A stretch of DNA of 47,837 bases, from positions 1 to 47,837 of the forward strand of contig JAUXQB010000118.1 of assembly GCA_030685215.1 (NCBI GenBank), given 5' to 3'. The notes under the pieces are model-generated. The model was not told the DNA's origin, ran no database searches, and worked only from the letters and a program-made list of their open reading frames with translations. Each line of letters begins with the position of its first letter. Position 1 is the first letter of the stretch. This DNA is from Actinomycetota bacterium. GTDB lineage: Bacteria > Actinomycetota > Acidimicrobiia > Acidimicrobiales > Ilumatobacteraceae. The position numbers were made by a program, and so were the translations under genes. Shown here piece after piece: positions 1 through 8,952 of this stretch.

Positions 1-88
1 GATGAAGGCGTTCCAGGACGGGCAGCAGCAGGTCGTCACCGACCCGTTCACCTGGCACTGGGACAACATCCGGGTCAGCAGCAGCTGA
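1..88 (+). CDS. 3' end of a secreted Pro/Thr-linker surface protein gene (partial, runs off the left edge)
   Basis: Base 1 is the third base of a codon and the frame closes at TGA 86-88. The 28 readable residues from Met (2-4) are identical to the last 28 residues of the secreted protein encoded at 32164-33690, ending in VSSS. The DNA is also identical through base 99. The gene therefore belongs to the same family, a signal peptide plus beta domain plus PAT-rich linker plus C-terminal domain, but only its last codons are visible. I infer a recent paralogue or a gene-conversion product. The upstream part cannot be judged from this window. Confidence 0.8.
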   Translation, partial: MKAFQDGQQQVVTDPFTWHWDNIRVSSS

Positions 89-99
89 CCACCCTCAGC
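1..99 (+). repeat. Left copy of a 99-bp or longer perfect inverted repeat
   Basis: Bases 1-99 are the exact reverse complement of 32153-32251, with no mismatch over 99 bases. The match breaks at base 100 (C here, G in the other copy). It covers the last 28 codons, the stop, and 11 bases beyond the stop of two paralogous genes. Because it touches the window edge, its true length is unknown. The two copies face each other across the whole polysaccharide/NRPS-PKS locus. Confidence 0.95.
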
Positions 100-115
100 C
101 GGGCAGGTCAGCCGG

Positions 116-1324
116 TCAGCGCAGTTCCTGCGACGAGCGGAGATCCACGACTCGTGTGAGGAACTGCTCGAGCCCTTCGACGATCGACACCCAGCTGTAC
201 TTCGCCTCGACGAGGGCTCGGCCGTTGCGGCCGAGCTCCTCGGCGAGTCGTCGGTCGTCGAGCACGGACACCACTGCCCGAGCGAATTCCTCGGCACCGT
301 CGGCCACCAGCAGGTGTTGGCCGTCGACCACTGCGATCCCTTCGCAGCCCAGTGCGGTGGAGACGAGGCCCTTCTGCATGGCCAGACCGTCGAGCACCTT
401 CAGGCGCGTGCCGCTGCCCATGCGGAGCGGCACGACCAGCGCACCGGCGCTCAGCGCGTACGGGCGGATGTCGGGCACTTCGCCGACGAACCGCACGTTG
501 GGGCCCGCCAGGCGGGTGACCTCGCTGGGAGCACCGAGACCGACGATGGAGAACACCACATCGGGTCGTCGCTCGACGATGTGCGGCAGGATCTGCTTGG
601 TGAAGAACGTGACGGCATCGATGTTGGGCCGGTAGTGCAGCAGCCCGGTGAAGACGATGCTGTCGGGATCGACCATGACGTCGCCGGCCGCGAAGTACTC
701 GATGTCGACACCGTTGGGCGCCACGTGCACCGGCTTGTCGGGCTCGATGTCGGAGAGGATGACCTGCTCGCGGTCGGAGGTGACGACACACCCGTCGGCG
801 CGCCGCCAGCTGGTCTGCTCCTCGCGGCGGAACTTCCGGAACTCGTTCCAGTTGTAGAGCTTGCGCAGCCGTGATGTTTCGGTCTGGTACATGCGCTGCA
901 GCAGCTCGTACTCGATGTTGTGCTCGTCGACCACCGACACCACGCCTGCCGGCAGTTCCAGCCAGGCCATCTGACTCGACTCGAACTGCACCACGTCGAA
1001 CTGCTCCGCGCCGAGCAGCTCGGTGGCCAACTGCTGCATCTCGCGGGTGCTCACCCCGGCGATCTGGAACGACCGGCGGCGGAACATGCTGAGCGCCTGT
1101 GCGACTCGCTTTGCCGGTGCATTGGGCAGCCGGGCCGGCACGGTGTGCACCGAGTGGCACACCTCCGCGAGGGCGGCGATCTTGGCCTCCTCGCCAGCGT
1201 TCGAATAGCAGAGCACCGACACGGTGTGGCGACGCGACAGCTCGCGCACGATCTGGAAGACGCGGATGCCGAAGCCCCAGTTCGGCGGGTACGGGATCGA
1301 CGGCGTGACGATGAGGATTCGCAA
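116..1324 (-). CDS. Glycosyltransferase family 4
   Basis: A 402-residue GT-B fold protein that should move a sugar from a nucleotide donor onto a lipid-linked acceptor in the cytoplasm. The N-terminus (MRILIVTPSIPYPPNWGFGI) has the glycine-rich acceptor-side loop. The C-terminal half has typical GT4 features: IVFTGLLHYRPNIDAV near residue 222, DIRPYALSAGALVVPLRMGSGTRLKVLDGLAM near 285-315, and the Glu of the EX7E-type region. It resembles the exosortase/EPS-associated GT4 group. The start is TTG at 1322-1324, chosen because AAGGA lies 7 bases upstream and no better ATG exists. It lies 73 bp from the next minus-strand GT and is probably in its transcription unit. Donor sugar is unknown. Confidence 0.88.
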   Translation of the reverse strand: MRILIVTPSIPYPPNWGFGIRVFQIVRELSRRHTVSVLCYSNAGEEAKIAALAEVCHSVHTVPARLPNAPAKRVAQALSMFRRRSFQIAGVSTREMQQLATELLGAEQFDVVQFESSQMAWLELPAGVVSVVDEHNIEYELLQRMYQTETSRLRKLYNWNEFRKFRREEQTSWRRADGCVVTSDREQVILSDIEPDKPVHVAPNGVDIEYFAAGDVMVDPDSIVFTGLLHYRPNIDAVTFFTKQILPHIVERRPDVVFSIVGLGAPSEVTRLAGPNVRFVGEVPDIRPYALSAGALVVPLRMGSGTRLKVLDGLAMQKGLVSTALGCEGIAVVDGQHLLVADGAEEFARAVVSVLDDRRLAEELGRNGRALVEAKYSWVSIVEGLEQFLTRVVDLRSSQELR

Positions 1325-1397
1325 CGGGTGTTCCTTGGGGGGTGGAGATGACGGCAGGTCAGGACCGGTCAGCGCGGGAGCCTACAACGTGCGTCGA

Positions 1398-2516
1398 TCA
1401 ACGGTCCGCCTGTGCCCCGGCGATCGCGACTCTGATGAGCCGGTCGGCGTTGACGAAGGCGTCGAACTCGGTGACCGCGCGACTCCGGGCCGCGGCGCCC
1501 AGACGTGCGCGCAGCTGCGGTGCCTCGGAGAGCTCTCGCAGCCGCCGGGTGAGGTCGTCGACCGACCCGATGCCCACATGGAAGCCGGTGTGGCCTTCCA
1601 CGACGAGCTCGTCGAGTCCGCCCACCGTGGTGGCCACGATGGCCAGCCCGGAGGCTCCCGCTTCGACGGCCGCGATGCCGAACGTCTCCCACAGGCTCGG
1701 CAGCACGAACACGTGGCTGCGGCGGTAGAGCGCCATCAGCTCGTCGTCGTTGGGCGACAGGTGGTCGTACACCCGCACGCCGGCCTGGCGGGGCACCGGG
1801 TCGCGAGTGACGATGGACAGCTCGGCGCTGCCTTCAGGAAGGGCGGCGAACGCCTCGAGCAGCACCTTGCCGCCCTTGCGCTCGAACTCGCCGCCGACGA
1901 AGAGCAGTTGCATCGGACCGTCGAGCGAGCGGTCGCCTGGTGTCCAGCGTTCCATGTCGACGCCTGGCGGGATGACCTCGATGTGTCGGGGGTCGACGCC
2001 GTAGTCGGCGACGAGCGACGCGGCGGTCCAGCGACTCCACGGCGCGTGCGCGCTGGCACCCTGCATGACCCGGCGATTGCGCCGGTGCTTCCAGCGCGTG
2101 ATCAGGCCGCCGCGATCGGCGTGGTGGGAGTAGCCCAACGCCATCGCGTCGTACTGCAGTGGAGTGACGTCGGTGCACAGCACGTAGGGGCGACGCGTGG
2201 CGAGCCGACCGCCGAGCACCGCCGGCACTTGCGTGTTGAACAGCGCAGCATCGAACTCGACACCGCGCAACCCGCGTCGCACCTGCGCGCGGCCGCGCAC
2301 TGCGACCTGCACCGCGGTGACGGGTATGCGCTCCAGCCAGCCACCGGACGTGGCGTAGTCGACCGGTACCCAGGTGGCCTCGACGTCGTCGCGTGTGGAC
2401 ACCGCCTGGCGCAGGTTGTCGCTGTACGTGCGATGCCCGACGTGTTGCTCCATGACGAACGCGATGCGTACCGGCCGCGGCGAGTCGCCGTCGTGCTCGC
2501 TCACCGTTCGGTTCAT
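1398..2516 (-). CDS. Glycosyltransferase family 4 (FVxEQxxGH-type)
   Basis: A 372-residue GT4 enzyme for glycan assembly. The N-terminus reads RIAFVMEQHVGH, the donor side contains PPGVDMERWTPG and LLFVGGEFERKGG, and the C-terminal Rossmann half contains LWETFGIAAVEAGASGL (EX7E region). It is clearly paralogous to the gene at 17484-18620: the same EQxxGH start, TxVPLQYD/SLDATGEQYD element and VGG-x-RKG motif. I start it at ATG 2516 because TACGCT lies 7 bases upstream on this strand, matching the leaderless promoters seen elsewhere. An in-frame start 13 codons earlier is possible but would run close to the divergent GMC gene. Acceptor and donor are unknown. Confidence 0.87.
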   Translation of the reverse strand: MNRTVSEHDGDSPRPVRIAFVMEQHVGHRTYSDNLRQAVSTRDDVEATWVPVDYATSGGWLERIPVTAVQVAVRGRAQVRRGLRGVEFDAALFNTQVPAVLGGRLATRRPYVLCTDVTPLQYDAMALGYSHHADRGGLITRWKHRRNRRVMQGASAHAPWSRWTAASLVADYGVDPRHIEVIPPGVDMERWTPGDRSLDGPMQLLFVGGEFERKGGKVLLEAFAALPEGSAELSIVTRDPVPRQAGVRVYDHLSPNDDELMALYRRSHVFVLPSLWETFGIAAVEAGASGLAIVATTVGGLDELVVEGHTGFHVGIGSVDDLTRRLRELSEAPQLRARLGAAARSRAVTEFDAFVNADRLIRVAIAGAQADR

Positions 2517-2523
2517 CCAGGCC

Positions 2524-2561
2524 AGCGTATGAGACGGGATGCTCTCAGTGCGCAATACTCT
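2524..2561. promoter_or_regulatory. Divergent pair of leaderless promoters
   Basis: On the plus strand TACTCT (2556-2561) sits 5 bases before the ATG at 2567. On the minus strand TACGCT (2529-2524) sits 7 bases before the ATG at 2516. Both fit a TANNNT -10 box placing the transcription start on or near the start codon. No convincing Shine-Dalgarno sequence precedes either gene. No clear -35 box is seen, so this is inference from spacing only. Confidence 0.5.
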
Positions 2562-2566
2562 CCGGC

Positions 2567-4165
2567 ATGACGTTCGACGACGCCGCGCGCGTCCCGGCCG
2601 GTTCGTCGTTGCGGGCCGACCTGTGCATCGTGGGCAGCGGCGCCGCAGGGCTCACGCTCGCTCAGCGCCTGGCCGGCACGACGCTCGATGTCATCCTGTT
2701 GGAGGCCGGCGGGATGGCACAGGACACCGAGGCCGACGGCGACACGTTCGACATCGACCTCGTCGGTCTGCCGCAACAGCACACCATCGAATCCCGCGGC
2801 CGATGGTTCGGCGGCAGCACCAGCCTGTGGTTCGGGCGCATCGCCCAGCTCGACCCGATCGACTTCGAAGTCCGGTCGTGGGTGCCGAACAGCGGCTGGC
2901 CGATCACCGAGGACGAGGTGCGTCGCTGGCTGCCGACCGCCGCCGGCATCCTGGACGTTCCTCACTTCGACAAGCTCGACATCGGCGCGTGGGCGCGGAA
3001 CCCGACGATCGACATGGTGATGGGCGACGGCGGCGCCGACCTGCGCCCCTTCCTGTGGGCCGATGGCATGTTCATGGGTGAACGCAGCCGCGCCGCGCTC
3101 GAACGGTCGCGCAACGTTCGGGTGCTGTTGGGTGCCACTGCCACCGCGCTCGTGCCCAACGAGTCGTCGTCGGCCATCGACAGCCTCACGGTGCGCGGAT
3201 CATCCGGCACGTTCAGCATCGAGGCCAGGAAGTACGTGCTGGCTGCGGGTGGCCTGGAGAACCCGCGGCTGCTGCTGGCCTCCACTGCTCGCTCCGCGGC
3301 CGGCGTGGGCAACGCCACCGACAACGTCGGCCGCTACTACATGGACCACCCTCGCGGTGAGGGCCTGGCCACCGCCGATCTGCGCGGCCTGCCTCGGCCC
3401 GTGCTCGAGCGCCTGCAGCTGTTGGGTGAGAAGTCACGGTCGCCGTACGGTCACACGCAGCTGCGAGTCACGTTCCCGGAACCGATGCAGCGTGAGGAGC
3501 AGCTCCTCAATCACAGCCTTCACGCTCACCTCGTGTCCGATGTGCAGAACTCGGCGGGCTACGCGGCGCTGCGGCGCCTGGCGGAGTCCGCGCGATCGCG
3601 TACGGTGGGCGGCGCCCACCTGCCCGCCGATCTCTGGCAGGTGGCGAAGGCGAGCCCACGGCTCGCCACCTTCGCCGCTCGCCGGCTTGCACGCCGCGAG
3701 CGGCCGACATCGCTCGTCGTCATCGATCAGATGGAACAGGTGCCCGACCCGTCGAGCAGGGTCACGGTCGATCACCGCCGACCGGATCGCTTCGGCCTCC
3801 CCAAGGTGCAGCTCGACTGGCGAGTCACCGAGGCCACGTACGCGTCGCAGCGCCGGATGCACGAGATGTTCGCGTCGATCGTCGGCCGGGCCGGCCTGCC
3901 CACCTTCCGCAGCTCGTTGCTCGATCGGCCCGGCGAGCCGGTGCCGCTGGTCGACATGAAGCACCCGTCGGGCACCACGCGCATGTCGAGCTCGCCACGC
4001 GACGGCGTCGTCGACGAGCACTGCCGGGTGCACGGTGTCGGCAACCTGTTCGTCGCGGGCACCAGCGTGTTCCCCACCGTGGGGCACGCCAACCCCACGC
4101 TCACCATCGTGGCGCTGGCGGCACGTCTCGCACACCAGCTGGGCGGGCCTGCAGCCGACGCGTGA
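2567..4165 (+). CDS. GMC-family FAD-dependent oxidoreductase
   Basis: A 532-residue flavoenzyme predicted to oxidise an alcohol group, most likely on a sugar or sugar-nucleotide in this context. The FAD-binding Rossmann motif DLCIVGSGAAGLTLAQRLAG is at residues 20-39, followed by the LLEAGG acidic end near 48. The second FAD signature AAGGLENPRLLL is near 225. The C-terminal catalytic part has HPSGTTRM near 465 and PTVGHANPTLT near 505, supplying the His and Asn expected of an active GMC enzyme. It lies divergent from a GT4 and convergent with a GT2, 7 bp apart. A second GMC enzyme at 7367-8851 differs at the catalytic His. Substrate unknown. Confidence 0.88.
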   Translation: MTFDDAARVPAGSSLRADLCIVGSGAAGLTLAQRLAGTTLDVILLEAGGMAQDTEADGDTFDIDLVGLPQQHTIESRGRWFGGSTSLWFGRIAQLDPIDFEVRSWVPNSGWPITEDEVRRWLPTAAGILDVPHFDKLDIGAWARNPTIDMVMGDGGADLRPFLWADGMFMGERSRAALERSRNVRVLLGATATALVPNESSSAIDSLTVRGSSGTFSIEARKYVLAAGGLENPRLLLASTARSAAGVGNATDNVGRYYMDHPRGEGLATADLRGLPRPVLERLQLLGEKSRSPYGHTQLRVTFPEPMQREEQLLNHSLHAHLVSDVQNSAGYAALRRLAESARSRTVGGAHLPADLWQVAKASPRLATFAARRLARRERPTSLVVIDQMEQVPDPSSRVTVDHRRPDRFGLPKVQLDWRVTEATYASQRRMHEMFASIVGRAGLPTFRSSLLDRPGEPVPLVDMKHPSGTTRMSSSPRDGVVDEHCRVHGVGNLFVAGTSVFPTVGHANPTLTIVALAARLAHQLGGPAADA

Positions 4166-4172
4166 GTCGAGC

Positions 4173-5108
4173 TCAACTCGCGCGGTGTGAGTTCGCCACG
4201 TAGAGCCGGTTCGTGCGATCCATCGGCGTCTTGAGCCCCGCGAGCAGTCCGCGTAGCAGCATGTACGGCCTGCGGAAACCGGTGGGTTTGCGGCCGGCCA
4301 GCACGTCGCGCGCGGGGTCGACGACACCGAACCGGACCAGCCAGCCGATCATGAACCAGGTGATGCCCCAGCGACCGGTGCGCAGGTACTTGGCGATGGC
4401 GCCGCCGACGCCGAAGAAGTCGCGCTTCACCAGCTCGCGCAGCTCGTCGAGGTCGCGGAAGCCGTCGTGCATCACGACGACGCCGGCGAGCTGGTAGGTC
4501 CACCAGCCGGCGATGAGGCCGCGCCAGCTCATGTCGTTGTCCTCGCACGACCCGAAGCGAGCGCCGGCGCCGAGCAACTCGTCGAACCCGATCAGCTCGT
4601 CGAAGGTGGACCTGCGCACGGCCATGCCGGCGCCGAGGTTGAGTCCGCCCACCGACCACTTCCACGAGCTCAGCGGGGACCGCAGGATCTGGTCGTGCGG
4701 GAAGATGATGGCGGGCGTGAGGCCGGGCTTGTCGACCGGCACGGCCTCCACGGTGCAGAACACCATGCCGACCCGAGCATGGTTGTCGAACGGCGCGGCC
4801 ATGCCGGACAGCCAGTTGCGGGGCACGATGCAGTCGTCGTCGGTGATGGCGACGATGGGAGCGGAGGTGAGTGCGATGCCCTCGTTGCGTGCACAGCTGA
4901 GGCCGACCGACGAGGACCGCACGTACCTGATGCGTGGGTCGGCCAGGAACGGCTGCACGGCGTCGGCGGTGTCGTCGAGCGTGCTCTGATCGACGATGAC
5001 CAGCTCGAACTCGGCGACGTCGTTGGCGAGGATCGAGTCGAGCAGCGGGACCAGCTTGGCGCCGCGATTGCGCGTGGCGACCACGACTGCGATGGGAGTG
5101 GCGGCCAT
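4173..5108 (-). CDS. Glycosyltransferase family 2
   Basis: A 311-residue GT-A inverting transferase. VVVATRNRGAKLVPLLDSIL near residues 8-27 begins the nucleotide-binding fold. IVDQST near 37 and the metal-binding ITDDDC near 90 give the DXD element. GLSCARNEGI near 70 is typical of GT2. The C-terminal third has hydrophobic stretches (WGITWFMIGWLVRFGV near 250), suggesting membrane association. It ends with YMLLRGLLAGLKTPMDR, common in glycan GT2 proteins. It lies 25 bp downstream of the aminotransferase gene on the same strand, so the two are probably co-transcribed. The enzyme may transfer the amino sugar made by that neighbour, which is inference. Confidence 0.88.
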   Translation of the reverse strand: MAATPIAVVVATRNRGAKLVPLLDSILANDVAEFELVIVDQSTLDDTADAVQPFLADPRIRYVRSSSVGLSCARNEGIALTSAPIVAITDDDCIVPRNWLSGMAAPFDNHARVGMVFCTVEAVPVDKPGLTPAIIFPHDQILRSPLSSWKWSVGGLNLGAGMAVRRSTFDELIGFDELLGAGARFGSCEDNDMSWRGLIAGWWTYQLAGVVVMHDGFRDLDELRELVKRDFFGVGGAIAKYLRTGRWGITWFMIGWLVRFGVVDPARDVLAGRKPTGFRRPYMLLRGLLAGLKTPMDRTNRLYVANSHRAS

Positions 5109-5133
5109 GACCCTGCCCTTCCGTTCCGAGCGA

Positions 5134-6276
5134 TCAGGCGCGCATGCTGCGGGTGGCCACCCGGAACGCCGGGGTGGGCAGCTCCGGCGCCAGCTCGACG
5201 GTGCACGACCGAGCCAGGATGTCGAGCGTGGCGGGGCATGCGTCGGCCGGGTAGTCGATGGGGCGGTGAGCCCAGGCGTACGGATCGAGCAGCGGGTGGA
5301 CGGGTCGCTTCGCCAGGATCGACTGCCAGTTGGTGTACACGTGGCGCCCGGTGTCGATGAGCCGGCGCGCGCCCTTGATGTCGCCGAATGCCTTCGCCTC
5401 CTGCGGGTCGTCGAACAGCAGCGCGAGGCCGGCCGCCTCCGCCGGATCGTGGTGAGGGCTGATGGCGTACCCGGTGCGGCCGCTCGCAGCCAGCTCGTCG
5501 ATGAGGAACCGGCGCCGCTCTCGCCGGCGCGCGAGTTGCCGGTCGAGACGCTTCAGCTGTGGTCGCAGAATGGCGGCCGACAGCTCGGGCATGCGGAAGT
5601 TCATGCCGACGAAGATCGGCTCGTCGGAGACGAACTGATCCTTGCGCTCGTAGTGGCCGACGTCGTGGTACATGGCGGCGCGGGCGAACGTGCGGTCGTC
5701 GTTGGTGACGATGGCCCCACCCTCGCCCGACTTGATGTTCTTGTGCTGATTGAAGCTGAACACGCCGGAGTGCCCGATGGAGCCGGCTCGCCGGCCGCGG
5801 TACTTCAGGCCCATGGCCTGACAGGCGTCCTCGATGACCACCAGGTCGTGCTTCACCGCGACCTTCATGATGGCGTCCATGTCGCACACGAGGTTGATCA
5901 TGTGGACGGGGATGATGGCCTTGGTGTGCGGCGTGATCTTGCGCTCGAGATCGATGGGGTCCATGGTGAGGCTCTCGTCGATCTCGACGAGCACCGGCAC
6001 CGCGCCCACTGCCAGCGGCGCAGCAGCGGTGGACACCCACGTGTAGGCGGGCACGAGCACTTCGTCGCCGGGTCCGATGCCGGCGCCGACGAGGGCGCAG
6101 ATGAGCGCGCTGGTGCCGCTGTTGACCGCGAGCGCATGACGCACGTCGAGCGTGGCACGCAGCCCCTGCTCGAACTTGTCGGTCTCGGACGTGCCGCGCG
6201 AGTAGTACCGCCCGAGGTCGCCCTTGGCGACCACTCGCATCGCTGCAGCCAACTCTCGTACGCCCAAAGACAGCAT
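5134..6276 (-). CDS. DegT/DnrJ/EryC1/StrS-family PLP aminotransferase
   Basis: A 380-residue sugar-nucleotide aminotransferase that would turn a keto sugar into an amino sugar in the cytoplasm. AVNSGTSALICAL near residue 50 and VPAYTWVSTAAAPLAVGAVPVLVEI are typical of the fold. VVIEDACQAMG near 160 supplies the PLP pyridine-binding Asp, and FSFNQHKNIKSGEGGAIVT near 190 carries the Schiff-base Lys. The start at ATG 6276 is supported by CGGAGGGACCAC directly upstream; an in-frame start 23 codons earlier lacks this. Lengths match the family. The GT2 follows on the same strand. The amino position and stereochemistry cannot be read from the sequence. Confidence 0.92.
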   Translation of the reverse strand: MLSLGVRELAAAMRVVAKGDLGRYYSRGTSETDKFEQGLRATLDVRHALAVNSGTSALICALVGAGIGPGDEVLVPAYTWVSTAAAPLAVGAVPVLVEIDESLTMDPIDLERKITPHTKAIIPVHMINLVCDMDAIMKVAVKHDLVVIEDACQAMGLKYRGRRAGSIGHSGVFSFNQHKNIKSGEGGAIVTNDDRTFARAAMYHDVGHYERKDQFVSDEPIFVGMNFRMPELSAAILRPQLKRLDRQLARRRERRRFLIDELAASGRTGYAISPHHDPAEAAGLALLFDDPQEAKAFGDIKGARRLIDTGRHVYTNWQSILAKRPVHPLLDPYAWAHRPIDYPADACPATLDILARSCTVELAPELPTPAFRVATRSMRA

Positions 6277-6374
6277 GTGGTCCCTCCGGGGCAGAGTCTG
6301 GGGGTCGTGTCTGCTGTCCGTCAAGTCTCTTGCTGCGGTGGGCACCCTCGAGTCCGGTGTGCGAAACTGACCCC

Positions 6375-7370
6375 ATGCTGGGTGAACACGTCGAACCCGC
6401 TCGCCTGGGCTTCGGATGCGTCAAGCTCGGCAGCGCGTCGGCAGGCGGCTCGTGGCGCGCGCAGGTGCGCCTCGTCCAGCACGCCATCGATCGTGGGATC
6501 ACCACCTTCGACACCGCCGATGCGTACGGCAACGGCCTCAGCGAGACCATCGTCGGCCGCGCGGTGCGTGGCCGACGCTCCGAGGTCGAGATCGCCACCA
6601 AGGTCGGGTACCACTTCTCGGAGCGCCGGCTGTCGGCGCACACCTTCGCCCGGCTCGGTCGCCCGCTGGTGCAGCGCGTGCGCGGTCTCCGCTCGCACCC
6701 GACGCCCAGCACCGGGGGCACCGCAGCGGCATCCGGCGGCGCCTACAGCACGCAGGACCTGTCGCCGGAGTACCTGCGGCGGGCGGTCGACGCCAGTCTG
6801 CGCCGGCTCGGCACCGATCACATCGACGTGTTGCAGCTGCACGGCCCCCGCACGCTGGTGCCGAGCGTCGCCGAGGAGATGCAGCGCCTGAAGGCCGCCG
6901 GGAAGATCCGCCGGTTCGGGGTCGGCGCCGAGTCGTTGGCGTCGGCGATCGAGTGGCTGGGTGTCGACGGCCTCGACACGGTGCAGGTTCCGTTCGGGGT
7001 GCTGGATCCGCAGGCCGCCACGTCGGTGCTGCCGCTCGCCGCCACCCGCGGCGTCGAGGTGTGGGCGCGCGGCGTGCTGGGCGGCGGATACCTGGCGATG
7101 GCGGTCAACGGCGATCCGGCCATCCGCGCCGACGAGAAGTGGCCGCTCATCCGCGACCTGCTGGCCGTCGCCGCGCGCCACGACGTGCCCGTGTACAAGC
7201 TGGCCGTCGATTACGTGCGTTCGTTCCCTGGCGTGGCCACGCTGCTCGTCGGAATTCAGTCGGAGGCGCACTTGAGTGACAATCTGGCCATCATGAACAG
7301 CCCGATGGTCGCCGAGGCGGCGATTGCCGAAGTGACCGGCCTGCTCGCCGGATCGGTCGGCGAACCGTGA
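6375..7370 (+). CDS. Aldo/keto reductase
   Basis: A 331-residue (beta/alpha)8 NAD(P)H-dependent reductase. RLGFGCVKLG starts the barrel. FDTADAYGNGLSE supplies the catalytic Asp and Tyr, EIATKVGYHF the Lys, and DVLQLHGPR the His, so the full catalytic tetrad is present. It resembles the AKRs that act on keto sugars or on lactaldehyde-like substrates. The start is ATG 6375. A start 15 codons upstream would overlap the divergent aminotransferase leader. Its stop overlaps the GTG of the next GMC gene by 4 bases, so the two are translationally coupled and probably act on the same intermediate. Confidence 0.88.
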   Translation: MLGEHVEPARLGFGCVKLGSASAGGSWRAQVRLVQHAIDRGITTFDTADAYGNGLSETIVGRAVRGRRSEVEIATKVGYHFSERRLSAHTFARLGRPLVQRVRGLRSHPTPSTGGTAAASGGAYSTQDLSPEYLRRAVDASLRRLGTDHIDVLQLHGPRTLVPSVAEEMQRLKAAGKIRRFGVGAESLASAIEWLGVDGLDTVQVPFGVLDPQAATSVLPLAATRGVEVWARGVLGGGYLAMAVNGDPAIRADEKWPLIRDLLAVAARHDVPVYKLAVDYVRSFPGVATLLVGIQSEAHLSDNLAIMNSPMVAEAAIAEVTGLLAGSVGEP

Positions 7371-8851
7371 CGCCGCCCGCCGGCCCGCTCGCCGACGACT
7401 CCGTCGTCGTGGTCGGCAGCGGCCCCACTGGGGCGATCGCCGCCGCGCAGCTCGTGGCGCGCGGGGTCAAGGTCACCATGCTCGACGCGGGCCCTGCGGC
7501 CCCACGCGGCATCATCCTGCGGGTCGGCGGCAACACGCTGTACCGCTACAAGGACGAGAAGTTGCTCGAGGCGGATCGTCACGAGCACGCACCCGGCCGA
7601 CCCACGGAGTGGAAGTCGAGCCGCACCCTGGGCGGCCTGTCGAACTACTGGACCGCCGCCGTACCCCGCTTCGCGCCGCAGGACTTCACCGAGGCGGCGG
7701 CGATCGACGAACGGTACGAGTGGCCGCTGCGGTACGACGATCTGGTGCCGTTCTACGAGGTGGCCGAGAAGGCCCTCACCGTCACGATGGGCGAGCCCTT
7801 TCCCAACATTCCCACCAACACCGCTCGGTACCGGTGCACGCCACCTGCCGACTGGGCCGACCTCGCGCGACGCGCCGCGGCGTCGGGCAACTATCTGGGA
7901 CCGCTGCCGATGGCCAAGGGCACCCCGTGGATGGCGGCGCTGCGCGGCACCGAGTTCGGCAGCTACCACTGCATCATCCGCCCGCTGCTGTCGACGAAGC
8001 TGTTCACGCTCGTGTCCGGCGCGCAGGTCACCCGGCTCAACTGGAACAGCTCGACGGCCAGGGTCGAGTCGGTCGACTTCGTCGATCGGGCCACGGGCGA
8101 GCGGCGCACGCTCCACGGCCGTGCGGTCGTGCTCGCGGCGGGCGCCGTCGACACCACCACCATCCTGCTGCGGTCCGTGTCGGCCGATTTCCCCGACGGG
8201 CTCGGCAACTCCCGCCACGTCGTCGGCCGGTACCTGCACGACCACCCGAAGGAGTGGTGGCCGGTCGCCACCGCGCAGCCGCTCAGCGCGCTCGCGCACC
8301 CGATGTACCTGTCGCGGACTGCGTTCGATCCCGAGCGTCCGTTCTACGCCACGTCGATGACCTTCGGGCTCGCATCGCACCGCATCAACACCTACCTCCG
8401 TCGCAAGACCGGCTCGTTCGGCGTGCAGGTGTTCGGCACCATGCTCCCCACCCCGGAGGTGGGCGTGAGCCTGCCCGACGACGCCACGCGCAACGACGCC
8501 GAGTGCCGTCCGCGCATCGACCTCACCTACGAGCAGGCAGCGATCGACAACATGATGGCCGCGCGGGTGCGGCTGCGCGAGGTGTTCGGCGAGCTGGGTG
8601 TCACGCTCACGCTCGACGGGCCGTTCCCTCCGCTGCTGCCCGGCGCGTCCATCCACTTCGGCGGCACGGTGCGCATGCACCGCTCACCCGAGTTCGGCGC
8701 CGTCGACGCATCGAACCGCTTGTACGACGCTCCGAACGTGGTCGTCTGCGACAGCAGCTGCTTCACCACCGGGCCCGAGAAGAACCCGACGCTCACCGCG
8801 ATGGCGATCGCAGCTCGCGCCGGCGACCTGCTCGCCGACTCACTGCAGTAG
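7367..8851 (+). CDS. GMC-family oxidoreductase with altered C-terminal catalytic site
   Basis: A 494-residue flavoprotein. VVVVGSGPTGAIAAAQLVARG near residue 13 is the FAD loop, MLDAGP follows, and VVLAAGAVDTTTILLRS near 255 is the second FAD motif. The C-terminus has IHFGGTVRMH and ends in SSCFTTGPEKNPTLT. Where active GMC enzymes, including the one at 2567-4165, have GHANPT, this protein has PEKNPT, so the usual catalytic His is missing and Glu/Lys occupy its place. It is translationally coupled (GTGA) to the aldo/keto reductase. It may use a different base or a different reaction. It starts at GTG 7367, fixed by the overlap. Confidence 0.86.
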   Translation: MTPPAGPLADDSVVVVGSGPTGAIAAAQLVARGVKVTMLDAGPAAPRGIILRVGGNTLYRYKDEKLLEADRHEHAPGRPTEWKSSRTLGGLSNYWTAAVPRFAPQDFTEAAAIDERYEWPLRYDDLVPFYEVAEKALTVTMGEPFPNIPTNTARYRCTPPADWADLARRAAASGNYLGPLPMAKGTPWMAALRGTEFGSYHCIIRPLLSTKLFTLVSGAQVTRLNWNSSTARVESVDFVDRATGERRTLHGRAVVLAAGAVDTTTILLRSVSADFPDGLGNSRHVVGRYLHDHPKEWWPVATAQPLSALAHPMYLSRTAFDPERPFYATSMTFGLASHRINTYLRRKTGSFGVQVFGTMLPTPEVGVSLPDDATRNDAECRPRIDLTYEQAAIDNMMAARVRLREVFGELGVTLTLDGPFPPLLPGASIHFGGTVRMHRSPEFGAVDASNRLYDAPNVVVCDSSCFTTGPEKNPTLTAMAIAARAGDLLADSLQ

Positions 8852-8952
8852 GACGCTTCGAGCAACTCACCGCTCGCGTCACCTACCATCAACGCACGAA
8901 CACCAGCACGCCTCGTGCGATCAGCAACACCCATCGAGCATCCCCCATCTCC

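Noticed and set aside
2513-2555. Longer start for the GT4 gene (13 extra codons)
   Set aside because: The extra residues are not GT-like. The shorter ATG has a -10 box at the right spacing and leaves room for the divergent promoter.
8852-8952. Promoter between the second GMC gene and the flippase
   Set aside because: TACCAT-like boxes occur but are over 60 bases from the start and have no partner -35. I could not support a promoter here.
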